DNA of 10,339 nt from Candidatus Bathyarchaeota archaeon (GTDB taxonomy: Archaea; Thermoproteota; Bathyarchaeia; 40CM-2-53-6; RBG-13-38-9), in NCBI GenBank assembly GCA_026394315.1, contig JAPKYM010000314.1:1-10339 (forward strand), given 5' to 3'. This document shows positions 1 to 5,796 of the stretch, in pieces; within the stretch, counting starts at the first letter, position 1, and each line of letters begins with the position of its first letter. The position numbers were made by a program, and so were the translations under genes. The notes beneath the pieces were generated by a model. The model was given only the letters and a program-made list of their open reading frames with translations, was not told where the DNA came from and made no database searches.

Positions 1-321
1 GACGGCTTCAGCAAGTCTGAAGGGTTCAGTAGAATCCAGGGGGCTCCCTGCCCTCGCGCTCTTGACTGCACAGAAGTGACAGGAACGTGTGCAGAGATCT
101 CCTAGAATCATGAACGTAGCTGTTCTTCTTCCCCAGCATTCTGTTGAGTTTGGACAGTGAGCTTCTTCACAGACCGTATGAAGATTCATTGCTCGAAGAG
201 TTCTCGCAACAACAAAGTAGTCATCAGATCTCCTGAACTGAACCTTAAGCCAAGCAGGTTTACGAGATTGGGGCCGGTCTCTAAGCCCAATAACTCTCTG
301 ATTCACTGAAAGGTTCCTCAT
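1..321 (-). CDS. lipA: Lipoyl synthase, N-terminal part (cut by left window edge)
   Basis: This reading frame starts at an ATG at 321 and stays open for 107 codons to the window edge, so the C-terminal part lies outside. It carries both diagnostic LipA iron-sulfur motifs: the auxiliary-cluster CX4CX5C (C51, C56, C62, in a CEEAHCPN context) and the radical SAM CX3CX2C (C77, C81, C84), joined by the typical TATFMILGD segment. LipA inserts two sulfurs into octanoyl groups on carrier proteins such as glycine cleavage H protein or 2-oxoacid dehydrogenase E2, using S-adenosylmethionine and sacrificing its auxiliary cluster. Upstream in frame there is a TGA and no other ATG, which supports the start; no strong Shine-Dalgarno precedes it. 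It follows the FrhB-like gene on the same strand after 89 bp. Family identity is near certain from the motifs; the gene's integrity beyond the edge cannot be judged. Confidence 0.93.
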   Translation of the reverse strand, partial: MRNLSVNQRVIGLRDRPQSRKPAWLKVQFRRSDDYFVVARTLRAMNLHTVCEEAHCPNSTECWGRRTATFMILGDLCTRSCHFCAVKSARAGSPLDSTEPFRLAEAV

Positions 322-393
322 TATGCCGGAGCTTGAGCCTACTCACTATCAGGAGCCGCGATGCACGAAGTATTCACTGTGCTTAGGGCGAAT

Positions 394-409
394 GTCAGGC
401 GCTCCTGAC
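394..409. repeat. Perfect 6-bp inverted repeat between FrhB-like gene and lipA
   Basis: GTCAGG and CCTGAC form a perfect 6-bp stem around a 4-nt loop, ending 1 bp beyond the stop codon of the FrhB-like gene (stop at 411-413). No T-run follows on the minus strand, so it is not a classical intrinsic terminator. It could be an RNA-processing or stabilising hairpin between the two cistrons, or chance. Confidence 0.45.
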
Positions 410-410
410 C

Positions 411-1523
411 TCAGGCCAAAGACTGGCCGGCTGTTCGGTGTTTGATGTAAGGTGCTTGATTCTCCTTCTTCTTATTTGAAAGCTTCTCCACGAGTGCAAG
501 TCCAGGTTTTACGTCACTCAGGGGTTTAGATTCAATTACGCCTGCGTCAATAGCGCTCTTGAAGACCTCCTCCCCGATCGCTGAACGGACCAAGACGCTT
601 GTCCAGCCTTTGGGCGACCCAACCGCTCCCACTGATATGTCTGACAGTTCAGAGCAGAAGTCTTGGCATTTGTTGCATCCTGGTAGAACATATGAACCCA
701 AGTCTTTGACGGGAAGGTCCATCAGGATCTTTTCGCCTGCAGAGAGGCTGAATCTTCCGCTCTTTATATCAACCTTCTCAATCTGCTGCAAGGGTATCTG
801 ATTCTTGGTCTGGACGAAGTCTATGAAGAGGCTATTGAATTTGAAACTATCGAAACAGAATAACCCGATCGCAAGTTTCACGCGCTCGCCAAGCTTTCTA
901 TGACCAAGAGGCGATGTTGTCAGCCGCCTTAAACCTTCAATCTGGCACGGCATACCCACGAAGCCCAATTTCGCATTCGGATATCCTGCTGCTGCCTCTG
1001 CGAGGCCGCTGACACTCGCTCCCGAGGTGTACTTGGATCGTGCAGTCCTGCAGAGTTCGTCAAGGCTACTTGAGACGTACGGTTTGGGCCTCCATATCTC
1101 CTTCTCGCGCATACCTGTGGTTACGGCCTGATCGACGAAACCTCTGGAGAGGGCATGGGCCATGATGCTAGTTACTGCACCGCTGTCCTGGGCGATCGAA
1201 CGTATCTTTGAGTCTGTTGATCGCACTGAGTAGGCTCCGCGGATCACACCAGTTGATTTCTCTTTCTCCGTTCTTGTGCGCCCGAAAAGGAGTTCTTCGA
1301 TATCATCTACGGGTAGTTCAACTCTTGGACAACCATGATAGCATAAGCCACAAAGGACACACATTCCCTTTATGGTTGGTTTCTCATCATCGGTTGGCAA
1401 AAGAACATTTACTGGACACGAGGCAATGCATGTTCCACAGAACATGCAGAGATCTGGCGTAACGACCTCTTTGTAGAGGGTCCCCCAGATCTTAAGTTGA
1501 GGACTGGCCAATCTCGAAAGCAC
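411..1523 (-). CDS. Coenzyme F420 hydrogenase/dehydrogenase beta-subunit (FrhB/FdhB) family protein
   Basis: A 370-residue cytoplasmic iron-sulfur flavoprotein. The N-terminus holds a double ferredoxin module: C26, C29, C32, C36 and C55, C58, C61, C65, both CX2CX2CX3CP. The FrhB N-terminal fold follows (GAVTSI near 115-120), then the C-terminal domain with the family's GMPCQI signature (C193) and the CNKCQDFCSELSDISVG block (C283, C286, C290), which usually ligates a further cluster. Known members pass electrons between F420H2, ferredoxin or formate and partner proteins using FAD. The physiological partner cannot be read from sequence; no hydrogenase or formate dehydrogenase subunits lie in the window. 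lipA follows on the same strand, so a role in reducing LipA is a reasonable but unproven inference. The start is a GTG at 1523 about 25 bp from a TATA box, implying a leaderless or near-leaderless message; a TTG five codons in is the nearest alternative. Confidence 0.88.
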   Translation of the reverse strand: MLSRLASPQLKIWGTLYKEVVTPDLCMFCGTCIASCPVNVLLPTDDEKPTIKGMCVLCGLCYHGCPRVELPVDDIEELLFGRTRTEKEKSTGVIRGAYSVRSTDSKIRSIAQDSGAVTSIMAHALSRGFVDQAVTTGMREKEIWRPKPYVSSSLDELCRTARSKYTSGASVSGLAEAAAGYPNAKLGFVGMPCQIEGLRRLTTSPLGHRKLGERVKLAIGLFCFDSFKFNSLFIDFVQTKNQIPLQQIEKVDIKSGRFSLSAGEKILMDLPVKDLGSYVLPGCNKCQDFCSELSDISVGAVGSPKGWTSVLVRSAIGEEVFKSAIDAGVIESKPLSDVKPGLALVEKLSNKKKENQAPYIKHRTAGQSLA

Positions 1524-1543
1524 CTATTCTGTTCAAGCTCGAA

Positions 1544-1552
1544 GATTTATAG
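1544..1552 (-). promoter_or_regulatory. TATA box for the FrhB-like gene (probable leaderless transcript)
   Basis: On the minus strand the sequence reads CTATAAATC. Its TATAAA centre (1546-1551) lies about 25 bp ahead of the GTG start at 1523, the usual archaeal TATA-to-transcription-start distance. No good Shine-Dalgarno precedes the GTG, which fits leaderless translation. Assignment is by spacing and motif only. Confidence 0.55.
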
Positions 1553-1688
1553 TGTGAGAGAATATTCAGCCCCTTAAAGCTTTTGAACATCCGACAGATG
1601 CTACTTCTGCCTAAGACAAAAGAATAAGACATTAACTTGAGACTTCTAAATGAGTCCAGTACCTGAATACTGCACTAGAAAAATCCGA

Positions 1689-1693
1689 GGAGG
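1689..1693 (+). promoter_or_regulatory. Shine-Dalgarno of trpS
   Basis: GGAGG lies 11 nt ahead of the ATG at 1705 and fixes the trpS start. It contrasts with the divergent FrhB-like gene, which has no such site, so both leadered and apparently leaderless genes leave this 181-bp divergent region. A weak AT-rich TATA candidate for trpS lies near 1644-1651. Confidence 0.75.
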
Positions 1694-1704
1694 CGACAAG
1701 GAAC

Positions 1705-2868
1705 ATGGCAGATGAAGAAATGGTAGTAACCCCCTGGGAAGTCGTCGGGGAGATTGACTATTCCAAGTTGATGGAGCAGTTTGGAACCCAACCATTAAGC
1801 GAAGATCTGCTCAACAAGTTCAGGAAGCACTCTGGTGAGCTCCATATCCAGCTAAGGCGAGGCATCTTCTTTTCTCATAGGGATCTTGACTGGCTACTGG
1901 AAAGATACGATGCTGGCGAGAAGTTCATTCTATACACTGGTAGGGGGCCTTCAGGGAATGTCCATTTGGGTCATGTTATTCCCTGGCTTTTCACAAAGCA
2001 CCTTCAAGACATTTTTGACGCTAGACTTTACTTCCAGCTGACAGATGATGAGAAATTCCTTATCAGTCAGAATCTGACCCTTGAGGATACGCTTCATTTG
2101 ACTTATGAGAATGCTCTTGACGTCTTGGCTTCAGGCTTCGATCCGAAGAAGACCTTCCTGATATCAGATGTCAAGAACGTTCAGACTCTTTACAGGATAG
2201 CTGTCGAGGTCGCGAAAACTGTTACTTACTCAACTGCGAAAGCCGTTTTCGGCTTTAAGGAAAGTTCAAACATAGGCATCCTCTTTTTCCCGGCAATACA
2301 GGCTGCGCCCTGTTTTCTCGAGTCCGCTACTTCAGGTAGGAACGTACCTTGTCTCATCCCTGCTGCAATAGATCAAGATCCATACTGGAGGATAGCCCGA
2401 GACGCAGCACCTAAACTTGGCTATTACAAGCCTGCACAAATGCACTGCAAGTTCCTTCCCGGGCTTGGAAAGGGTGGTAAGATGTCTTCTTCTATGCCTG
2501 AAACATGCATATTCACGATCGATCCACCGAAGGTCGCTGAGAAGAAGATAATGAATGCCTTCACCGGAGGAAGGTCTACGGTTGAGGAGCAAAAAAAGAT
2601 GGGTGCCAATCCCCATATATGCCCGATCTATCATTACGAGCGCTTTCTTTTCGAGCCTGACGATGCGAAGCTTGCCGAGATAGAGAATACCTGCAAGAGC
2701 GGCGGACTTCTCTGTGGAGAACATAAAGCCACACTTGCCCCAAAGGTCATCAAGTTCCTGAAAGAATATCAAGAAAGAAGAGAGAAGGCAAAAGACGTCG
2801 TCTCCGACTGCTTCATCGATTCATGCGACAGAAAGCTTCAGGAAGCCCTAGGATTGGAGAGATTTTGA
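1705..2868 (+). CDS. trpS: Tryptophanyl-tRNA synthetase, archaeal/eukaryotic type
   Basis: A 387-residue class I aminoacyl-tRNA synthetase that charges tRNA-Trp using ATP in the cytoplasm. The ATP-binding HIGH-type signature is present as GPSGNVHLGH (81-90), and the KMSKS-type loop as KMSSS at 259-263. The YFQLTDDEKF segment (109-118) and IPAAIDQDPYWRIARD (218-233) are typical of the archaeal/eukaryotic subgroup rather than the shorter bacterial TrpRS, as is the length. The start is supported by a GGAGG Shine-Dalgarno. The 3' end runs into the reading frame of the following primase-like gene: a possible upstream ATG for that gene lies inside trpS, so the two are probably co-transcribed. No missing catalytic residue was noticed. 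The alternative, tyrosyl-tRNA synthetase, is disfavoured by overall resemblance. Confidence 0.96.
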   Translation: MADEEMVVTPWEVVGEIDYSKLMEQFGTQPLSEDLLNKFRKHSGELHIQLRRGIFFSHRDLDWLLERYDAGEKFILYTGRGPSGNVHLGHVIPWLFTKHLQDIFDARLYFQLTDDEKFLISQNLTLEDTLHLTYENALDVLASGFDPKKTFLISDVKNVQTLYRIAVEVAKTVTYSTAKAVFGFKESSNIGILFFPAIQAAPCFLESATSGRNVPCLIPAAIDQDPYWRIARDAAPKLGYYKPAQMHCKFLPGLGKGGKMSSSMPETCIFTIDPPKVAEKKIMNAFTGGRSTVEEQKKMGANPHICPIYHYERFLFEPDDAKLAEIENTCKSGGLLCGEHKATLAPKVIKFLKEYQERREKAKDVVSDCFIDSCDRKLQEALGLERF

Positions 2869-2888
2869 GGTACCACCTTCCTAAGGGA

Positions 2889-3644
2889 ATGCGCTACTCA
2901 ACCCTAAGTGAAAGAGAGGACTTCTACAGTGACGAGTTCAGGCTTGACAAAGCCTCTAAGTGGCTTAGCAGACGCGGCGGACATAGTGTCTTTGCTGTAA
3001 TCATCGGAAGGCACACCAAGATCTACCCGAGAAAGTTCGCCCAAAGCTACTCCAAATCGATCCTCATAGACGATTACAGTACGCTTCAGGAAGTTGGGAA
3101 TCTAATCTTGGAGTTTATGCCAGAGGCGGTTTACTATGACAGGAACATATACAGCAAGGGCAGCGGAAGCACAAGGAAGATCCTGGGCCAAGAGCTGGCA
3201 TTTGATCTTGACCCAGAGAACGTGACATGTCCTATACATGGGTCACTAAAGGACAAGATGCGCCGTAGGCAGGGCCTCAGCTTCTGTATATTAGAGTTCA
3301 AGAAGATCAGAGAGAAGACCCTTGATCTTCATGAGAGGCTCAGCAAAATGTTCAATGAGGTCTCAGTCGTCTATTCAGGTAGAGGATTTCACATACACAT
3401 TTTTGACCTAGAGACACTTGTCTGGACGCGAAGACAGAGGAGAAAGCTAGCCCTGCAGATCAAGAGAGAGGGCTACCCCATAGATGAGTGGGTTACATCA
3501 GGGGGGATGCGTCTTATCAGACTCCCCTATTCATTGCATGGGATGGTTTCCAGGATAGTCTTACCTGTTAGCATTGCACAACTTGAACGATTCGATCCGC
3601 TTACGAGCAGTATTGCCGTTCCCAGATTCCTGCAGAAAAGCTAG
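2889..3644 (+). CDS. Archaeo-eukaryotic primase (PriS-like) small catalytic protein
   Basis: From the ATG at 2889 this encodes 251 residues with the AEP catalytic layout. Motif I is FDLD (D106, D108), which binds metal. Motif II is SGRGFHIH (163-170), which binds nucleotide. Motif III is the D199-x2-VT stretch leading into RLIRLPYSLHG (208-218). Cys/His residues between motifs I and II (C114, H117, C133) may be a remnant of the PriS zinc knuckle. The family makes RNA/DNA primers or performs repair synthesis. At about 250 residues it is clearly shorter than typical PriS (roughly 320-400), lacking a helical insert, so it may be a compact PriS or a paralogue; PriL is not in view. Start choice is uncertain: an in-frame ATG at 2823 would overlap trpS by 46 bp, and a TTG at 2865 overlaps the trpS stop. 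The ATG at 2889 is chosen because the resulting N-terminus looks natural. The 3' end converges on the basic-protein gene. Confidence 0.82.
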   Translation: MRYSTLSEREDFYSDEFRLDKASKWLSRRGGHSVFAVIIGRHTKIYPRKFAQSYSKSILIDDYSTLQEVGNLILEFMPEAVYYDRNIYSKGSGSTRKILGQELAFDLDPENVTCPIHGSLKDKMRRRQGLSFCILEFKKIREKTLDLHERLSKMFNEVSVVYSGRGFHIHIFDLETLVWTRRQRRKLALQIKREGYPIDEWVTSGGMRLIRLPYSLHGMVSRIVLPVSIAQLERFDPLTSSIAVPRFLQKS

Positions 3645-3865
3645 CGGCGACGTCGTGCCTTCTTCTTAGGTTTAGCCTTTTTCTTGGCGGGCTTTTTCTG
3701 GGGTTTCCTTGAAGGTTTCTTTCGTGCCACTTTCCTGACAGGAGCTGGCTCAATCGGAGCTGCAATCTCAGGTTCTACTTCCGCTTCTTCCAGAACCTCT
3801 GCTGCCGCAACCTCTGCTCTACCGTAATAGTAGTACTGCTTCTTCTTCTCTTCATAAGGTTCCAT
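3641..3865 (-). CDS. Small polyampholyte protein with Lys/Arg-rich tail
   Basis: I do not recognise a family. The 74 residues fall into three zones: a charged and tyrosine-rich start (EEKKKQYYYYGR, 5-16), an acidic Ala/Glu/Pro middle (17-42), and a strongly basic Lys/Arg/Pro/Ala tail (44-74) ending in four arginines, reminiscent of histone H1 or nucleolar-type tails. It has no predicted membrane segment or cysteines and is likely disordered. Support for a real gene: an ATG with GGGG at 8-nt spacing, a TATA-like element at the right distance, and its fit in the 277-bp space between amrS and the primase gene. A nucleic-acid-binding role is inference from charge alone. Its TAG stop shares the palindrome CTAG with the stop of the convergent primase gene. 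It could be an over-called low-complexity frame, but coding looks more likely than not. Confidence 0.62.
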   Translation of the reverse strand: MEPYEEKKKQYYYYGRAEVAAAEVLEEAEVEPEIAAPIEPAPVRKVARKKPSRKPQKKPAKKKAKPKKKARRRR

Positions 3866-3900
3866 CAGTACATCCCCGATTAGAGAATAGACCTGTACTT

Positions 3901-3908
3901 TGATAAAA
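3901..3908 (-). promoter_or_regulatory. TATA-like element of the basic-protein gene
   Basis: The minus strand reads TTTTATCA, centred near 3905, predicting a transcription start near 3880 and a leader of about 15 nt that contains GGGG (3874-3877) ahead of the ATG at 3865. This suggests the small gene has its own promoter in the gap after amrS rather than depending on read-through. Confidence 0.4.
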
Positions 3909-3921
3909 GGTTGAGCGTCAG

Positions 3922-4950
3922 TCAGGCGAGACCAACACCATCAATCTCAGCCCCACACTTCGGACATTTTGAGTCTTTGATCCTATTCTCCAAGATCTCA
4001 AACCCGTACCTGCGTATCAGAGTCTCGTTACATTTGTAGCAGTAAGTGTTCTCACCTTCTTCACCTGGAACATTACCCTCATAGACGTATCTGAGCCCCT
4101 CCTCGAGCCCAACTCTTCTTGCCATTCTAAGGGTTGAGGCTGGGGTACCTGGTTTATCCAGAAGCTTGTACATGGGATGGAATTGGGAGACATGCCAGGG
4201 AATCTCCTCATCCACATTTTTTATGAACCTCGCTACCTTCCTCAGGTCATTCTCTGAGTCGTTAAGCCCTAGGATTATGAGAGTCGTTATCTCGATCCAT
4301 ATCCCAAGTTCTTTGTGCAGCTTGATGCTGTCAAGAACCGGTTGCAGCCGAGCTCCACAGTTCTCTCGGTAAAACTCGTCTGAGAAGCTTTTTAGGTCAA
4401 TATTCGCCGCATCAAGGTACGGCTTGATTGTTCTAAGCGCTTCCTCGGTTATGTAGCCATTTGTGACAAAGATGTTCTTTATTCCTTCCTTGCTTGCAAG
4501 ATGTGCGGTCTCGTATGCGTACTCAAAGAAGACAGTTGGTTCAGTATAGGTGTAGGCTATGCTCTGACAGTGGTAACGTTTAGCGGCTGAGACAACTTCT
4601 TCCGGAGGAAAATACTCCCCAAGTACTGGCCCGAAGTTCTTGGGCATCTGAGAGATCTCATGGTTCTGACAGTTCTTGCATCTGAAGTTGCAGCCCACAG
4701 TGGATATCGAATAGGTTGACGTCCCCGGATGGAAATGGAACAGTGGTTTCTTCTCAACAGGATCAAGACCTGTCGCAGCTGCCTTGCCATATACTAAGGT
4801 GTAGAGTCTTCCTGACTCGTTAACTCTGACCCCGCATATGCCGCGTTTCCCATCCTGGATTATGCAGAGCTGGCGACAGAGACCGCACTTCACCGCGGAT
4901 TTGTCTAAAGGAGTGCAGAACATGGCCTCCTTCTTGCCGGAATCTTTCAT
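3922..4950 (-). CDS. amrS: AmmeMemoRadiSam system radical SAM enzyme
   Basis: A 342-residue radical SAM protein formerly often annotated as pyruvate-formate-lyase activating enzyme. The radical SAM CX3CX2C motif is CNFRCKNC (C87, C91, C94), set in the family-typical GTSTYSISTVG lead-in. An N-terminal cysteine cluster (C22, C25, C29, C39) and a C-terminal zinc-ribbon-like pair of CXXC motifs (C304/C307, C329/C332) flank the core, an arrangement typical of AmrS. The family co-occurs with AMMECR1-domain and Memo-like proteins, but neither partner gene is in this window and the reaction is not established here. The ATG at 4950 has an AAGGT Shine-Dalgarno at about 8-nt spacing; a methionine at residue 10 is less likely. 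The ferredoxin gene lies just upstream on the same strand, a plausible electron donor for SAM cleavage (inference). Confidence 0.9.
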   Translation of the reverse strand: MKDSGKKEAMFCTPLDKSAVKCGLCRQLCIIQDGKRGICGVRVNESGRLYTLVYGKAAATGLDPVEKKPLFHFHPGTSTYSISTVGCNFRCKNCQNHEISQMPKNFGPVLGEYFPPEEVVSAAKRYHCQSIAYTYTEPTVFFEYAYETAHLASKEGIKNIFVTNGYITEEALRTIKPYLDAANIDLKSFSDEFYRENCGARLQPVLDSIKLHKELGIWIEITTLIILGLNDSENDLRKVARFIKNVDEEIPWHVSQFHPMYKLLDKPGTPASTLRMARRVGLEEGLRYVYEGNVPGEEGENTYCYKCNETLIRRYGFEILENRIKDSKCPKCGAEIDGVGLA

Positions 4951-4992
4951 GGCTTGAAGACCTTCTTACAAGAATCACGTATTGAATTTAAC

Positions 4993-4998
4993 AAAAAA
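4993..4998 (-). terminator. Oligo-T tract after the ferredoxin gene
   Basis: On the minus strand a run of six T lies 43-48 nt beyond the ferredoxin stop (5042-5044). T-tracts of this kind act as archaeal transcription-termination signals. If used, amrS would need its own promoter, for which the AT-rich stretch at 4981-4990 is the only candidate; read-through into amrS is equally possible. Confidence 0.35.
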
Positions 4999-5041
4999 GA
5001 TGAGGGCCAGATCTGCTTGAAAGGTACTTTCCAGAAATGGG

Positions 5042-5248
5042 CTATTCGCTAACTTCTATTGCCTGAACAGGGCAGGATGTGACACAGGCCATGCAGAGTA
5101 TGCAGTCTTTTGCTCTTACAGGCACGGACTTCGGAGAGTCCGGATATTCCGGTAGGTTCTGCATCTCGAAGACATTTACCGGACATACTCCAACGCATGT
5201 AGCACTGCCGTTACATTTCTTCCAATCAACTTTTACGCTTGGCATCAT
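5042..5248 (-). CDS. 7Fe-type (3Fe-4S/4Fe-4S) dicluster ferredoxin
   Basis: A small cytoplasmic electron carrier of 67-68 residues. The second motif is complete, CILCMACVTSCP (CX2CX2CX3C). In the first motif, CNGSATCVGVCP, the second cysteine position is serine, giving CX2SX2CX3C. The same position is non-cysteine in Sulfolobus-type 7Fe ferredoxins, where that site holds a [3Fe-4S] cluster; the following PVNVFE and MAC segments also resemble those proteins. So one [4Fe-4S] and one [3Fe-4S] cluster are expected, although serine ligation cannot be excluded. The upstream GAGG suits either of two tandem ATGs (5248 or 5245), better than the preceding in-frame TTG at 5251. The gene sits between the phosphoesterase gene (69 bp away) and amrS (91 bp), all on the minus strand. 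Confidence 0.9.
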   Translation of the reverse strand: MMPSVKVDWKKCNGSATCVGVCPVNVFEMQNLPEYPDSPKSVPVRAKDCILCMACVTSCPVQAIEVSE

Positions 5249-5317
5249 CAAACCTCTGTGGTACTCATCACAGATTAAGTGCTTGATAAGTGTGGCTGAG
5301 ATCTTCTGAATATGGAA

Positions 5318-5782
5318 CTACGATTTCCTTGCTTTCTTCTTGAAGAATAGCCAATTCTTAGGATCTGTCTTGGGTTTCAATTTTATGAGGCAGTAGTCTC
5401 CTTTCAGTTTCTCCCCATCTATGGTGAAGATTATCTTGTTCTCATCCACCTCTAGGATTTTGAAAGTTCCTTTGTCCCAGATCTCAACCTTTCCAGCTCC
5501 ATATTCCCCCTCTGGGATGGTCCCCTCAAAGCCTGCGTAGGCTATCGGATGATTTTCCGTCTGGACAGCTAGTCTCTTCAGGTTGGCCTCTAAAGGCGGA
5601 CCTTTCGGCAATGCCCAGCTCCTAAGCACGCCATCCATCTCGAGGCGAAGGTCATAATGAAGATGGGTGACCCGGTGCTTTTGGATTACATAGATCCTTG
5701 AATTTGATGATAGACTAGCCGAACCCGCAGGTTCGCCGGTCTTTGTGAAGTCTCTTTTGGCATGGTATTCTTTAAGGCTCAT
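5318..5782 (-). CDS. Stand-alone LigD-type 3'-phosphoesterase (PE domain)
   Basis: A 154-residue protein matching the PE domain of bacterial LigD, here without polymerase or ligase domains. The expected catalytic set is present at consistent spacing: H36 and H42 in KHRVTHLHYDLRLE, D44, R46, H78 and Y82. LKEYHAKRDF at the start, EGEYGAGKVEIWDKG (91-105) and the C-terminal WLFFKKK are also typical. The family is Mn-dependent and removes 3'-terminal ribonucleotides and 3'-phosphates, leaving clean 3'-OH ends for repair synthesis or ligation. The start is the ATG at 5782, because the conserved N-terminus begins there and GGGA sits just ahead; the frame is open further upstream (to 5842), but that would overlap nth and add non-conserved residues. 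nth ends 14 bp upstream, so translation is probably coupled. No Ku or DNA ligase gene is in the window. Confidence 0.92.
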   Translation of the reverse strand: MSLKEYHAKRDFTKTGEPAGSASLSSNSRIYVIQKHRVTHLHYDLRLEMDGVLRSWALPKGPPLEANLKRLAVQTENHPIAYAGFEGTIPEGEYGAGKVEIWDKGTFKILEVDENKIIFTIDGEKLKGDYCLIKLKPKTDPKNWLFFKKKARKS

Positions 5783-5796
5783 GTGAAGGATTCCCT

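Noticed and set aside
2332..2772. Minus-strand 146-residue frame
   Set aside because: Entirely antisense to the catalytic region of trpS; composition shows no domain.
2823..5782. A split archaeal LigD-type end-joining locus (AEP polymerase plus phosphoesterase)
   Set aside because: The AEP motifs (RLPYSLHG) are PriS-like rather than LigD-Pol-like, the genes are on opposite strands with amrS and ferredoxin between, and neither Ku nor a ligase is present.
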